Shown here one piece after another: positions 26,101-41,300 of a stretch of 64,000 nt of DNA. The stretch's first letter is position 1, and every line of letters begins with the position of its first letter. Position numbers and translations under genes: made by a program. Under the pieces are notes generated by a model that saw only the letters and a list, made by a program, of their open reading frames with translations, made no database searches and was not told where the DNA came from. This DNA is from Tetrahymena thermophila SB210 (taxonomy: Eukaryota; Ciliophora; Oligohymenophorea; Hymenostomatida; Tetrahymenidae). The stretch is from NCBI RefSeq assembly GCF_000189635.1, contig NW_002476377.1, forward strand, positions 434,001 to 498,000, read 5' to 3'.

Positions 26101-26768
26101 AATGATAATATATTAAATTGATTTTTTAGCAGTATCAAATAGAAGAATACAACAGAGTTTCTAGAAAAGATATAAATCTATTAATAAAATAAATAAATAA
26201 TAGTTAAAAAATATAGAAGCTTTTGTATCAAATTTTTGTCTCAAAAGAATATTTAATATCTAATATAAAGGACATATATATATAGTAAAGGGAATACATA
26301 AAAAGCCAAAATTTTACAAATATTTTTAACTTTTTACAATTTTTTTTAGATAAACCTTTCGGGTTTACCAAAAAGAATTTTTTTCTAATTCTAGCACTGC
26401 TTTTAATCATATATTTTTATTTTTATTTAATTTAAAATGATTGAATTAAAACGAGCAGAAGTATTTTTTAAAAGATTATTTATTTGACAACTAATTATCA
26501 ACATTAGGAATAGTTTATAATTACTTGTTAAAATAAATTTACTATTTTTTATTACATAATCAAAATAATGAAAAATTTCTAATTAAGTATGACATATACA
26601 ATTTTTAATGTCTTCTTCTCTATATAGTTAATTAAAATAATATTTATTTTAATTATAAAATGAAAAAAATAATAAAATTTAATATATTATATTTATGTAA
26701 CAAGAAATATTTATATTTTATTTATAATTAATTACTTATATTTGAATTAATTATTAAATTATTCACTT
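26101..26768. other. Convergent intergenic spacer
   Basis: 3' ends of the TPR gene (plus) and the protease gene (minus) meet here. AT-rich. No gene seen. Confidence 0.7.
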
Positions 26769-27650
26769 TCATAAATCTTTTTTATCATTTTAGAATGAGA
26801 AAAGATGTGGATGTAGCTTTTAAAACTCTCTAATAGCATGAATGCTAACTCCATGTCTCATCCCATTAATTTCATTCCAGCTATTATGGATGCCTATAAC
26901 TTTTCCTTAGAGGTTGATGATAGGTGAACCACTATGACCCCAATAAGTCCAGCAAGAATGCTTCAAAGGACCTAACCCTTTTTCTTATACTCCATAAATG
27001 GGATCAAGAGTATAACCTTCAAAATATCCTTTTGAAATGTAAAATGGAGGATAGTTAGTTTTTTATGATCTGACACTCTCCATGTCATGATACGCTGGTT
27101 AACCAATACATATTAACTCTTCAAATTTTTTTAATTCCCCTTCTTAAAAGATTTCAATTTAAGGATATATTTTTTCAGATATATCTGTACCTCTTTTTAT
27201 GATCTTTAAGATTGCTATATCTAATTTTTTATTATATTTTACCAATTTGCATTCTACATCCTCACCATTTGCAAATATCAAATGAAATATTTATTTGGGT
27301 TTAGTTTGCTGCTATGGCTCCTAAATTTTTTTAGGTCTTCCTCTTTTTTTCTATGGTGATACAACACTATTCTAATTTGGCTAATCTTCAAAAGAATGAT
27401 TAATATTATCATCTTTATCTTCATCTTCATTCTCAATAACACAATGAGCACAAGTCATAATATAACCATTTTTTCCATCATAGCAAAATGCACTTCCAAA
27501 CTCATCAGAGATAAAATGTAAACATCCATAGATAGATTTCTGAACACACTCGTAGTATGGATTATCAACTTACCAATTCTTTCTATCTAAATGGTTCAAC
27601 TTCTAAACATTTTTGATAATCTATTACTATACAGCAGAATACTTTTTCAT
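26769..27650 (-). CDS. Trypsin-fold serine protease with AT-hook-like insert
   Basis: A single exon of 293 residues; the start methionine follows an in-frame TGA directly upstream. The catalytic triad of the S1/HtrA-type fold is visible: His in MTCAHCV (about residue 69), Asp in KLDIAILKI (about 144), and Ser in GHSGSPIINLQG (about 240), followed by KVIGIHNS. There is no signal peptide or membrane segment, so it is probably intracellular. An acidic and polar loop of about 45 residues between His and Asp strands contains KKRGRPKK (27327-27350), which matches the AT-hook DNA minor-groove motif. There is no PDZ domain, unlike bacterial HtrA. Inferred role: a nuclear or chromatin-associated protease, or a regulatory protease. 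The basic patch may instead be only a nuclear localisation signal. Confidence 0.88.
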
Positions 27651-29617
27651 GTCCACTCAAATTCAAAATTAGTGATTTATAAATTTTATATTTTAAAACG
27701 ATTAGAATGTCTCGATTCTCTCATTTTTATATCATGTAATAGCATAATATCTAAAATGCTACAAATTCCTCATTTTTCTTTATTACAAAGGCTTAAAATA
27801 GAATAAGTACTAACTAATTTGAATGAAAATACAGAGCAATTAATAAAATATTAATAATTCTAAGATTTATTTTTAATGATTCATATAGTTGGATTTTCCT
27901 TTCAATATTTTGATGTAGAAATGAATAACTCGAATTTTTTTCATTCAATTTGTTATTATCTTAAATATATTGAGTAAATTAAAGTAATGCGAGTTTTTAT
28001 TATTCTATGAAATTAAATTAAAATTTAAATTTTATTAAAAATAATTTTATTTTAAATTTAAAAAAAATAAAGATTAAAATATTTTTTTAATTATTTTATG
28101 AACTAAATTATTTTTAACTCTATTTAAAAAATTAACAATAAATTTTAATCATAAATAAATCCTAAATAAATCTTATAAATAATCATTTTACAAAGATAAA
28201 TTTTAATTAAAAATATTAAATTTAATAATAATAATTAGAAATATAAGGAAACTGTTAAACTGGACACCTATATAAATTGAGCACTCCTTAATCTATAAAC
28301 TTGGAATCTCTATATTTTGGGCATAATTTTTGTCTTATAGATACCCAGTTTAGAAAGGTTTTGCTGTGTGAGTTTAAATTAAAAATATCTAAAACCAATA
28401 TTTTAAAATTATTTTTTTTTGCCTTACTTCTATAAATTTTATCAGTAAATTCATTTTAAATAGTAAAATAATCTAAAAATGTATCACTGTAATTAGAATA
28501 AAAAGTATTTTTTTTAAATATTAACTGAATGACATAATTGTATAGAGGCAATAATATTAAGATTTTCTTTTATATTTCTTTATGATTTAATTTTTAAAAA
28601 GAAAAAATTAGGAAAGATTTTTTTAATTTAGATTTTAAATCTCATAATTGTGCTTAGCAAGCTTGGAAAATTTTTTTATAAAAACAAATTCATCATAAGT
28701 TAATTAACGTTTTTTTATATTTAAATTTTGGTTTAATATTTTAAAAATTAAAAATAACTATTTTAACCTTTCCTAAAATATTTACATAAACTGAACTGCA
28801 TCCATCTCATTTTTTTATACAACATTAAAATAAATAAATTTTTAAATGAAAGAAAATATATTATCTCCGAATAATATTCATTTATACTATTTTGAAATAA
28901 TAAGTATGAAGCTTTTAATGAGTTCTGTTAAATCCTTATTCATCTTTATTTAAAATTTTCTTTATACATCCGGGAAAACATTTAAATAAATAAATAAATT
29001 AATTCATTTCCAGAAATCTTTCTATAAATTAAATTAAAATGCATGAAATTTTAAATTGAAAATTAAATCAGGCTAAATGAAAGCTGACTATAAAACTATG
29101 AATTATATTTTACATGCTTTTTTAATAATTTCATTATATGATTTGAATATTATTCTCTGTTAAATTCTACTAAATTAACATAAAAAATACTTTTTTTCTG
29201 TTTTTTCATTCTTAATATTTTGAATTAGCATTAATGATGATTATTATTTAATAATTCTTCTCTACTTTCTAAACCATTTTATAATATATGCATATTTATT
29301 ATTTAAAAAATACAATTATTTTTAGGTTAAATAAATAAAATCATTTATAAAATTACAGTAAATTATACTTTACCTTATGATTTCTTTAACAACTTGTTCA
29401 TTTATTAATTCAAAATTAATTAATTAAAATTTTTCTAATAATTAAAAAAAGCTAATTTTAAATATTAATAGCTAGTTATTTAGTTAGTTATTTTCTAATT
29501 ATTGTTGGAAAGTTATTTCATTTGAGTATCTTTAAAAAGATAGACATTTATAATCAAGAAATACTATAAACGATAATCATTAAAAAGATATAAAAAAATA
29601 AATAATAAAATAAAAAA
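27651..29617. other. Long divergent intergenic region
   Basis: About 2 kb between the protease gene and the first surface-protein gene. It is almost entirely A/T homopolymer-like DNA, apart from a less AT-rich island near 28240-28380 with an inverted repeat, listed separately. No protein-coding frame was convincing. Confidence 0.6.
28256..28352. other. Island with terminal inverted repeat, possible structured RNA
   Basis: TAAACTGG at 28256-28263 pairs perfectly with CCAGTTTA at 28345-28352. CTATA/TATAG next to the arms extends the stem after a small mismatch. The ~80-base interior is clearly less AT-rich than its surroundings. No known RNA family was recognised. Confidence 0.3.
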
Positions 29618-30874
29618 ATGAATAAAATTTTAATATTAACTTTGGTCATTTTACCTATTGTACTTTCTTAGTGTCACAATGGTTGTGCTACCTGCAATGG
29701 AGATATTTGCTTATCATGCAGTGCTGATAATTCTGAAGTAGAAGCCAACTAAAGAGCCTGTGTATGCTCAAGTGGCTACTATGCTTCTTCTCTCACTCCC
29801 CTCACTTGCAATCAATTGATTTCTGGTAGTTAAGAGGATGGATGTAATGTTGAAATGGCTTTAAATATTGCTAACTTCAACGTTAATACTGATTGTTATT
29901 ATTACACTGAAAATGCTGGGTAATCTGGTTCAGAAGCTAACTACATCAGATCTGATATTTCTATTGATACCACTCACTCTTAATTTAGTGATGCTAATTG
30001 TAGAGCTAACCTTGTTACTCATGTCTAATTTTAACCCTAGAATAACAATAGTGGAAACGAAGATTAAGACTATGTTGATTTGTCTGCTCCTGCTAATGGT
30101 GGTTCTTACCTCAGCGATTTACCTGGTGGTAATATTGGTGATCAAAGAATCTAAATTCCTCTTATTGATGTTTATGGTCTTGCTCACAGCCAAACTGTAA
30201 GTGCTGATGGAAATCAAATTGTTCAAATTTTGAACTTCAGAATTTTAATCGGATTCTAAGGTACAGTATTGAGGTCCCATAGATGGTAATCAACTGTTTT
30301 CACCAACAGAAATTAAGTTTAAACCTTCACCATCGATGTAGATATCCAAAGAACTTAAGGTTGCTAACCAGGTCAAAACTGTATCATCGTTGCTGATTTG
30401 GATGTTACTGGTAAATAATACGAATCTGATTGGGTTACAGAAAATAGTGCTGCTCAATACACTGTCGGTGATATCTTGTACTTAAGAATATGGTTTAAAG
30501 ATGCATCTTATACAAAATAGCTTTCATTCTAAAAGTTATACTACTTAAATGACTAAAATTAAATATTTGATTACACTGCTCTTTGTGATCCTGTAGCAAC
30601 TGCTTGGAATCATAGTGACAAATCCCTCCATGTTTAATTACCTTTAGTTGAACCTTCATTAAGTGCAACTATTCAAGTAAATATGCTAATTGAAACTGCA
30701 GATGCACGTTTAAGAAGATTATAAAGCTCTTAAACACCAGGTAATAGTGCTACTCAACAATTCTCTCTTTCAGTAAGCTCTGCACCAGCAAGCACTTCTA
30801 ATTAGACAACAACTAATACTTCTAAGTTAGTTTTTATTATGTTAAATTTGCTTTCGATTATATTTTTAATTTGA
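29618..30874 (+). CDS. Cysteine-rich GPI-anchored-type surface protein, array copy 1
   Basis: A single exon of 418 residues. Seen: signal peptide MNKILILTLVILPIVLSQ; an N-terminal cysteine cluster (CHNGCATCNG, CLSCS, CVC, C) in a furin-like CxxC pattern; a ~300-residue beta-rich body with conserved blocks SQFSDANC, LPGGN.GDQRIQIPLIDVY, VADLDVTGKQY and DILYLRIWFKD; the motif ADARLRRLQ; an S/T/N-rich stalk; and a C-terminal hydrophobic tail (LVFIMLNLLSIIFLI) with no charged end, typical of GPI-attachment signals. Known: ciliate surface coats consist largely of GPI-anchored cysteine-rich proteins, including immobilisation antigens. This family is not one whose name I can assign. It is the first of six tandem relatives and the most diverged after copy 6. 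Codon choice (GCT, GGT, ACT, CAA) suggests high expression. Confidence 0.85.
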
Positions 30875-32828
30875 AAATTAAATTAATTAGCTTAATTGAT
30901 TAATAATGTTTGGTTTTTACTATATTTTAGCATTTCTGATTAGATATTAATTTAATTTTTGTAAAATTATTTTTTTAATTAAAATAAAAATTTTATTTAA
31001 AGATAAAAGCAAAATTATTTTTTTTCATAAAATACTAATAATTGGTTATTTAAAAAAATTATTTTCTTAAATTTATTTTTAAATATAAAAAATATTTATT
31101 TTATTTTAGCATTAATAAATTCAATTTATTTTGGTTTATTTTATTAGAAAAAAATGGAGTCTTTTATTTTAAAATAGTTAGTGAGGTTTTTTTTAAAATA
31201 TAAAAAGCTGTTAAATTACTGCGTTAAATCACTTTTCATTTAAATTATTACATTATTAATGATAACATAAGAAATTTAAAATAGAAAAGAAATATATAAT
31301 TTAAACTCAAAAATATTGTTATTAATTAATTAAAATTCAATTTAAATGCTATGAAATTTTGATTAATTCTATTGACAAGTAAACTGATGAATTCTTAATT
31401 AAATATGTTGGGCTTCTAGAAACTAAGTAAAAATAAAGAGTTAATTTACCCTTAATAATACTAATTTGTATTTATTAATACTAGAAAGTATTATTAGAAA
31501 GTAAAGAAACATATGATCATTTATTTTGTTTTATTTTTATTGAAATAACTTCAAGGTTTATTCAATAAATGAGTATGCATGTTCAAAAATAAAATATAAA
31601 TGAAGTATTTTTTTAATATATTTTAAATATGATATTTCCTCCTTTCTTTAACTAATAAAACAAAAATATTATTTTAATTATTTTTAGAAAATTTGTATTC
31701 TACTTTTTATTATTATTAAATGTGAAATGTAATATTTTTTAACAATGAGATAAAACCTACAATTGAAAAACTAAATGTTATTTTGATTAATATGTTGCTT
31801 TCTACTATTTTTACAATTACTTCAGTTTACTGATTAAAAGTAAATAAAATATTTACATCTTCTTATTCTAAAAACTAAAGTGCTTCGTAATTCAAAAATT
31901 AGCTATATTAATTTTTTTCTTTTTAACTATTTTGAAATTTTAATTGATTAGTTAAAATAACGCAAAAAATTTACTTCATAAAACAAAACCAATTTTGCTA
32001 TTTATTTTTCTTAGATTTTTAAAAGTATAATGATAAAATTATTAACAAAATGAATTTACATATACTAAAATTTTTTCATTGTAAAAATGATTTATGAAAT
32101 ATTTAAATTGAAATTTTAAATTTATATTTTTAAATAACGTCCTTTCTTAAAATACAATTTAAACAAACAAACCTATCAACATAAAAAAATACTTCTACTT
32201 AAGCTCAGTAAAAATTCATGCTTTTAATAATTATTGGAATGTTAGTAATCAATAAATAAATCAGTTAAAAGAAATTTAAAACTTTCTTTTCATACTCATT
32301 CATTTCAAAATTATAAAAATAAAATTTGTTGCTAAATCTGATAGATTATATTTAATTTATCTAGTGAATTAATAAATTTGATATATTAGAAATGCTCTCA
32401 TCAGCTAAACTTTTACTATTCTCAAATATATACTTTTATTTTTGTTAATAAAAAAGTCAAATTAATTTTAAATATTATAATGAATATTTAAATACAAAGA
32501 TATGCACAAATAATTAGTTTACATTTGTTTTTTATCTAATATTTTATTTATTTATTTATATATATATTTTAGGTATATTAAGTTAATATATTCTTTCAAT
32601 ATTTATTTGATTAGCTTCTAATACTTGATTTAATTAAAAAAACTGATAATTATTACTAGAATTTGAATTTTTTATAGTGAATTTAATGTATTTTATTCTA
32701 ATGATATCTATTCCCTTATTTCATAAATATAAAGTGCGGTTATTTCACTTATATTAGTTTAAATGCAACATTTTTGCAAGCTAATAAAACAAAAAAACAA
32801 TAAATAACAAATTAAAAAAAATCTTAAA
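30875..32828. other. Intergenic spacer between array copies 1 and 2
   Basis: About 1.95 kb of extremely AT-rich DNA with no convincing frame. It shows no obvious similarity to the spacers between later copies. Confidence 0.65.
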
Positions 32829-34079
32829 ATGAAACAAATATTACTCATTACTTTAATTTTAATACCTCTCGTATTTTCTCAATTATGTCATAATAGTTGT
32901 GCTACATGCAATGGAAATGTCTGTCTCTCATGTAGTGCTGATCACTCTCAAGTAGATCCTAACTAAAGAACTTGTGTTTGTTAAAGTGGTTACTATGCCT
33001 CTTCTCTAAACCCCCTCACATGCAATCAGTTGATTTCTGGTAGTAAAGATAACTAATGTCATATTGATATGGCTTTGAATATGGCTAACTTCTATGTTAA
33101 CACTGATTGTTACTATTACACTGAAAATGCTGGATAATCTGGTTTAGAAGCTAATTACATTAGATCTGATATTTCTATTGATACTTCTCACTCATAGTTC
33201 AGTGAGGCTGATTGCAGATCTTATGTTGTTACCCATATCTAATATTAACCTAAAGGTAATCATAGCGGTAATGAAGATGTCGATTATGTTGATTTACCTG
33301 CTCCTGCTAATGGTGGTTCTTATCTCAGCAATTTACCTGGTGGTAAAAGTGGTGATCAAAGAATCTAAATTCCTCTTATTGATGTCTATGGTCTTGCCAA
33401 TAGTCAAACAGTCAGTGCTGATGGAAACCAAATTGTTCAAATTTTGAACTACAGAATTTTAATCGGATACTCAGGTACAGTATTAAGATCTCACAGATGG
33501 TAATCAACTGTTTTCACCAACAGAAACTAAGTTTAAACCTTCACTGTTGATGTAGATATCCAAAGAACTTAAGGTTGTTAACCTGGTCAAAACTGTATCA
33601 TCGTAGCTGATTTAGATGTTACTGGTAAATAATACAAATCTGATTGGGTTACTGTAAATAGTGGTGCTCAATACACTGTTGGAGATATCTTATACTTGAG
33701 AATATGGTTCAAGGATGCTACTTATACTAAATAACTTTCATTCTAATAATTATTTTTCTTAAACGACTCAGGTTAAGTATTTGATTACACTGCTCTTTGT
33801 GATCCTGTTGCCACTGCTTGGAACCATAATGACAAATCCCTCCATGTTTAATTACCTTTGGTTGAACCTTCATTGAGTGCAACAATTTAAGTAAATATGA
33901 AAATTGAAACTGCAGATGCTCGTTTAAGAAGATTGCAAACTGGCTCTGACACTACTTCATAACAATTCTCTGTTAGTGTTGCTTCTGCACCTGCTAATAA
34001 TTCAAACACTTCAAATACTAATGCTTTAAATTTAATTTTTGGATTAATTAATATTTTTGCTTTAATATTATTAATTTGA
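32829..34079 (+). CDS. Cysteine-rich GPI-anchored-type surface protein, array copy 2
   Basis: A single exon of 416 residues. The signal peptide (MKQILLITLILIPLVFSQ) differs clearly from copies 3-5, yet from LCHNSCATCNGNV onward the protein and DNA are almost the same as copy 3. It has the same blocks: cysteine cluster, SQFSEADC, LPGGKSGDQRIQIPLID, GCQPGQNC, VADLDVTGKQY, WFKDATYT, and ADARLRRLQ. The stalk is APANNSNTSNTN and the hydrophobic tail LNLIFGLINIFALILLI. The 5' flank lacks the upstream blocks shared by copies 3-5. This suggests the body was homogenised by gene conversion while promoter and signal peptide stayed distinct. Confidence 0.85.
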
Positions 34080-35306
34080 ATATAAAATTATTTACATACT
34101 TTGTATTTTAAAAGTTTATCTTATTATCTACTTACTACCAAATAAATAAAATTTAGAACTAAAAATATATTTTTTCATTTATTAAAATAACAAACATAAT
34201 TTTATTGTGAATTATTTTAATCCTTAATAATAAAAAATAAATATCATAATAGTAAAAAAAAAAGAAAAGTGAAAAAAATTTAAATCAGTGATTTTTTAAA
34301 ATTTAATCAGATTAAAAAAAATAATTTTAATTAAATTGAGGAGAAAAAAATTAAAAATGCATTATTAAAAAATTAAATTATGAGTAAAACACACTCTTTT
34401 TTTATTATCTATTAACTATTAAATTTAGAATGCCAAAATTTATTAAAGTTTAAAATTAAAAAAGATAAATATTTTTGGATGTTGAAATTTAATAAAAATA
34501 AATAAATTAATTAACATATTATACTTAAATTTTTTACTTGTTAATTTTTTAATATATCCGCACCATAAATATACTTAAAGTAATTAAAAATGAACTTGAT
34601 TAATATATTTGGTTCCAGTAATTATAAAATAATGTAATCCTTAGTTAAATTTACAAAAAACTGAAAAATTAAAATCTGTTATTTTTTGGCAATTGAAATT
34701 TATAAATAATTTGTTTAAGTTAGTTTAACTTTATTGGAGCATTTTTCAATAATCATCATTATTGTAAATTGTATTTAATTTTTATCAAATCGAAAAATCT
34801 AGCAAAACGAATAAATTACTATTCATATAAAAAAACATAAAAACTAATCAAAATGTTTTTCACTTATTTGAGTTATCATTTTTTATCATATTTTAGAGAA
34901 TTGATTTTAACATATTTTAACTACAAATATGCTTTTCTATTTTTCTATCAATATTTCTTTAAGCGTTAAGAATATTAAACAGTAAATATCAGATTAATTA
35001 TATTTATCAAAGTATAAAAAAAACGTTTTTTTACAATAGGTATACTCATCTTTTATGTTATCAATAATTTAATTAAATTCTAGCTAACAAATTCTATCAG
35101 ATTTTAAAAAGTTTTTATTTTTCTTCCCAATATTTAAATATACAAATTTTAATTGTTATTAATTTGATTATTACTGTTAGTTTACAAAAAGAAATAAATT
35201 AGTAAATATATACTATTAATTTAGACTTTATTTAATATAAATACGTATCTGAATTTTTTTTAAACTTATAATTTAATCAATTAAAAAAAAAATACATTAT
35301 CAAAAA
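34080..35306. other. Intergenic spacer upstream of array copy 3
   Basis: AT-rich. The last 300 bp carry two blocks shared with the upstream regions of copies 4 and 5, listed separately. No gene seen. Confidence 0.65.
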
Positions 35307-38300
35307 ATGAATAAAAAAATTATTATCCTCTTAATTACTATTTCTATTGCATTTTCTCAATTATGTCACAATAGTTGTTCTACATGCAATGGAAATGTCT
35401 GTCTCTCATGTAGTGCTGATCACTCTCAAGTAGATCCTAACTAAAGAACTTGTGTTTGTTAAAGTGGTTACTATGCCTCTTCTCTAAACCCCCTCACATG
35501 CAATCAGTTGATTTCTGGTAGTCAAGATAACTAATGTCATATTGATATGGCTTTAAATATGGCTAACTTCCATGTTAACACTGATTGTTACTATTACACT
35601 GAAAATGCTGGATAATCTGGTTCAGAAGCTAATTACATTAGATCTGATATTTCTATTGATACTTCCCACTCATAGTTCAGTGAGGCTGATTGCAGATCTT
35701 ATGTTGTTACCCATATCTAATATCAACCCAAAGGTAATAATAGTGGTAATGAAGATGTCGATTATGTTGATTTACCTGCTCCTAAAAATGGTGGTTCTTA
35801 TCTCAGCAATTTACCTGGTGGTAAAAGTGGTGATCAAAGAATCTAAATTCCTCTTATTGATGTCTATGGTCTTGCCAATAGCCAAACAGTCAGTGCTGAT
35901 GGAAACCAAATTGTTCAAATTTTGAACTACAGAATTTTAATCGGATACTCAGGTACAGTATTAAGATCTCACAGATGGTAATCAACCGTTTTCACCAACA
36001 GAAATTAAGTTTAAACCTTCACTGTTGATGTAGATATCCAAAGAACTCAAGGTTGTCAACCTGGTCAAAACTGTATCATCGTTGCTGATTTGGATGTTAC
36101 TGGTAAATAATACAAATCTGATTGGGTTACTGTAAATAGTGGTGCTCAATACACTGTTGGAGATATCTTATACTTGAGAATATGGTTCAAGGATGCTACT
36201 TATACTAAATAACTTTCATTCTAATAATTATTTTTCTTAAACGACTCAGGTTAAGTATTTGATTACACTGCTCTTTGCGATCCTGTAGCCACTGCTTGGA
36301 ATCATAATGACAAATCCCTCCATGTTTAATTACCTTTGGTTGAACCTTCATTGAGTGCAACAATTTAAGTAAATATGAAAATTGAAACTGCAGATGCTCG
36401 TTTAAGAAGATTGCAAACTGGCTCTGACACTACTTCATAACAATTTTCTGTTAGTGTTGCTTCTGCCCCTGCTAATAATTCAAACACTTCAAATACTAAT
36501 GCTTTAAATTTAATTTTTGGATTAATTAATATTTTTGCTTTAATATTGTTAATTTGATTGTAAAATAATTGTTTTGTTTATAATTTTATATTTTAAAGGC
36601 TTTGCTTTTATTTTAAATTAACATTTCCTTCAAATTCAATTATCATCTAGAATAATTTTTAAATTAAAATTATTAACTTATTTTACATTTTAAATTTTAT
36701 AAATGGAAACTAAATAAAATAAAAAACTTTAAAGAGAAAGCAATTAATAATTTAAAAATTAAAATATTTATAATTTATGACTTAATGAAATAAATTAAAA
36801 TTTATTAGAATAATAAATAGTATAAGATAAAATTCATTTAATTGAATAAATTGCAAACTAAAAAACAAAAATTGATTAAAATAATAAATTATCTATTAAA
36901 GTATTTCAAAATATATGTTAGTCTTTAAAATAATTTTTATTTAAAATTAAGAAATATCGAAAAAGTTGTTGAAACTTAATAGTTTAATCAAAATAAACTT
37001 TGATAATATACTTTGTATTTATTAATTTAATTTTTAAATTTATCCCCCACCTTAACAATGCTTTAAGAAATAAAATATAAGTCTAAATAACTGACTTGAA
37101 TTTCAAGAAATATAAAATAATGTAATTAATAGTTATTCTTACAAAAAACTGAAAAATATTATTTTTTATTTAATTTTGATAAAGTATATTTATGAATATT
37201 TTGTATAAGTTAATTTAGTAGAGAATCTCATTTTTTAATCTGCATTAAAATATATTTTTTATATTTACTAAATAGTACTAAACAAAAGATTTCTTGAAAT
37301 GAAATTTCATTTTTCTAACTCATATATCTTTAGCCAATCTAGAAATATATTTTAAATAAATATTTTGGGTAGAAGTAACAATTTTATGTTTGTTCTCTAA
37401 TTATTTCTTAAAACTGATAAAAAATCTTCAAAAAATGCTTAATATTATTATTATCTAATAAAGTATAAAAAAACCGTTTTTTTATGATAATTAAAGACTC
37501 CTATTTTCATTAGCTTAATTAAATTCTAGTTAATAAATTTTATACAGTCTAGAAGTAGAATTCAAAGTTAAAAAATTTTTCTGATATTAATTTGATTAAT
37601 GCCGTTAGTTTATAAAAAATATGTAATAATTTATATATACTTATTTGTGTTTTAAATTAGTATAAATACGTATCTGAGTTTTATGTTAAACTTATAATTT
37701 AATTAATCAAAAAAAAAAATACATTATCTAAAAATGAATAAAAAAATTATTATCCTCTTAATTACTATTTCTATTGCATTTTCTCAATTATGTCACAATA
37801 GTTGTTCTACATGCAATGGAAATGTCTGTCTCTCATGTAGTGCTGATCACTCTCAAGTAGATCCTAACTAAAGAACTTGTGTTTGTTAAAGTGGTTACTA
37901 TGCCTCTTCTCTAAACCCCCTCACATGCAATCAGTTGATTTCTGGTAGTAAAGATAACTAATGTCATATTGATATGGCTTTGAATATGGCTAACTTCTAT
38001 GTTAACACTGATTGTTACTATTACACTGAAAATGCTGGATAATCTGGTTCAGAAGCTAACTATATTAGATCTGATATTTCTATTGATACTTCTCACTCAT
38101 AGTTCAGTGAGGCTGATTGCAGATCTTATGTTGTTACCCATATCTAATATCAACCCAAAGGTAATAATAGTGGTAATGAAGATGTCGATTATGTTGATTT
38201 ACCTGCTCCTAAAAATGGTGGTTCTTATCTCAGCAATTTACCTGGTGGTAAAAGTGGTGATCAAAGAATCTAAATTCCTCTTATTGATGTCTATGGTCTT

Positions 38301-41300
38301 GCCAATAGTCAAACAGTCAGTGCTGATGGAAACCAAATTGTTCAAATTTTGAACTACAGAATTTTAATCGGATACTCAGGTACAGTATTAAGATCTCACA
38401 GATGGTAATCAACTGTTTTCACCAACAGAAATTAAGTTTAAACCTTCACTGTTGATGTAGATATCCAAAGAACTCAAGGTTGTCAACCTGGTCAAAACTG
38501 TATTATTGTTGCTGATTTGGATGTTACTGGTAAATAATACAAATCTGATTGGGTTACTGTAAATAGTGGTGCTCAATACACTGTTGGAGATATCTTATAC
38601 TTGAGAATATGGTTCAAGGATGCTACTTATACTAAATAACTTTCATTCTAATAATTATTTTTCTTAAACGACTCAGGTTAAGTATTTGATTACACTGCTC
38701 TTTGTGATCCTGTAGCCACTGCTTGGAACCATAATGACAAATCCCTCCATGTTTAATTACCTTTGGTTGAACCTTCATTAAGTGCAACAATTTAAGTAAA
38801 TATGAAAATTGAAACTGCAGATGCTCGTTTAAGAAGATTGCAAACTGGCTCTGACACTACTTCATAACAATTTTCTGTTAGTGTTGCTTCTGCCCCTGCT
38901 AATAATTCAAACACTTCAAATACTAATGCTTTAAATTTAATTTTTGGATTAATTAATATTTTTGCTTTAATATTGTTAATTTGATTGTAAAATAATTGTT
39001 TTGTTTATAATTTTATATTTTAAAGGTTTTACTTTTATTTTATCTAAAAACTCATTTAAATTTATTTATCATTTTCAGTGAAATAATTTTTTAAATTTAA
39101 ATTAAAAATTTATTTTGAATTTTAAATTATATTTATTGTTTTTATAAAAGAAAACTAATTAAAAAGAAAAACTTAAAAAAGATAAAATTAATAATTTTAA
39201 ATTAAATTTTTTATAATTTATATAATAATGAAATAAATATTTATTTGAAAAAGCATAAAATAAAATAAATTTAATTTAAGTAAATTTAGAAATTAAAAAA
39301 AATTAATTAAAATAATATTACAAAAAAAAAAACTTTTTTGAAAGTGTTGAAGCTAATTGTTTTAAAGTTATAAACTAATTTTTGTTTAAAATAAGAAAAT
39401 ATAGAAAAAATTGTTGAAATTTAATAATATAAATTAAATAAATTTTGATAACATTTTTTAATTTTTAAATTTATTCCCCACCTTAAAAATGCTTTAAGAA
39501 ATTTAAAAAAATCTAAATAATTGACTTGAATTTCAAGATCTATAAAATTATGTAAATAATTGTTATACTTACAAAAAACTGAAAAATATTATTATTTAAT
39601 CTAGATAAAGTATATTTGTAAATAATTTGTATTATTTAATTTTGATGGGAATTGTATTTTTTAATTTATATTAAAATATATTTTTTATTTTTTATGTTTA
39701 CTGAATTCTACTTAAACAAAAAATTTATTGAAATGTAGTTTTATAAAATACATCAAAATTTAACCATAAAGTATATTCTTTTAATTATGAGTGATCTTCT
39801 ATCCTAACTCATATCTATATAGCCAATCTCGAAACATATTATAAATAAATATTTTGAAAAGTAGTATTGATTTTATGTACTATCTCTAATTATTTTTATA
39901 AACAGGTAAAAATTATTTAAAAATAATTAAAACTTTTTATTATCTAATAAAAGTATAAAAAAACCGTTTTTTTATGATAATTAAAGACTTCTATTTTTAT
40001 TAGATTAATTAAATTCTAGTTAATAAATTTTATCAGATTTCATAAAATTAATCAACTCTCTGGAAATGGAATTCAAAGTTAAAAAACTTCTCTGCTATTA
40101 ATTTGATTAATGCCGTTAGTTTATAAAAATATGTAATAATTTATATATACTTATTTGTGTTTTAAATTAGTATAAATACGTATCTGAGTTTTATGTTAAA
40201 CTTACAATTTAATTAATCAAAAAAAAAAATACATTATCTAAAAATGAATAAAAAAATTATTATCCTCTTAATTACTATTTCTATTGCATTTTGTCAATTA
40301 TGTCACAATAGTTGTGCTACATGCAATGGAAATGTCTGTCTCTCATGTAGTGCTGATCACTCTCAAGTAGATCCTAACTAAAGAACTTGTGTTTGTTAAA
40401 GTGGTTACTATGCCTCTTCTCTAAACCCCCTCACATGCAATCAGTTGATTTCTGGTAGTAAAGATAACTAATGTCATATTGATATGGCTTTGAACATGGC
40501 TAACTTCTATGTTAACACTGATTGTTACTATTACACTGAAAATGCTGGATAATCTGGTTCAGAAGCTAACTATATTAGATCTGATATTTCTATTGATACT
40601 TCTCACTCATAGTTCAGTGAGGCTGATTGCAGATCTTATGTTGTTACCCATATCTAATATCAACCCAAAGGTAATAATAGTGGTAATGAAGATGTCGATT
40701 ATGTTGATTTACCTGCTCCTAAAAATGGTGGTTCTTATCTCAGCAATTTACCTGGTGGTAAAAGTGGTGATCAAAGAATCTAAATTCCTCTTATTGATGT
40801 CTATGGTCTTGCCAATAGCCAAACAGTCAGTGCTGATGGAAACCAAATTGTTCAAATTTTGAACTACAGAATTTTAATCGGATACTCAGGTACAGTATTA
40901 AGATCTCACAGATGGTAATCAACCGTTTTCACCAACAGAAATTAAGTTTAAACCTTCACTGTTGATGTAGATATCCAAAGAACTTAAGGTTGTTAACCTG
41001 GTCAAAACTGTATCATCGTAGCTGATTTAGATGTTACTGGTAAATAATACAAATCTGATTGGGTTACTGTAAATAGTGGTGCTCAATACACTGTTGGAGA
41101 TATCTTATACTTGAGAATATGGTTCAAGGATGCTACTTATACTAAATAACTTTCATTCTAATAATTATTTTTCTTAAACGACTCAGGTTAAGTATTTGAT
41201 TACACTGCTCTTTGTGATCCTGTAGCCACTGCTTGGAACCATAATGACAAATCCCTCCATGTTTAATTACCTTTGGTTGAACCTTCATTGAGTGCAACAA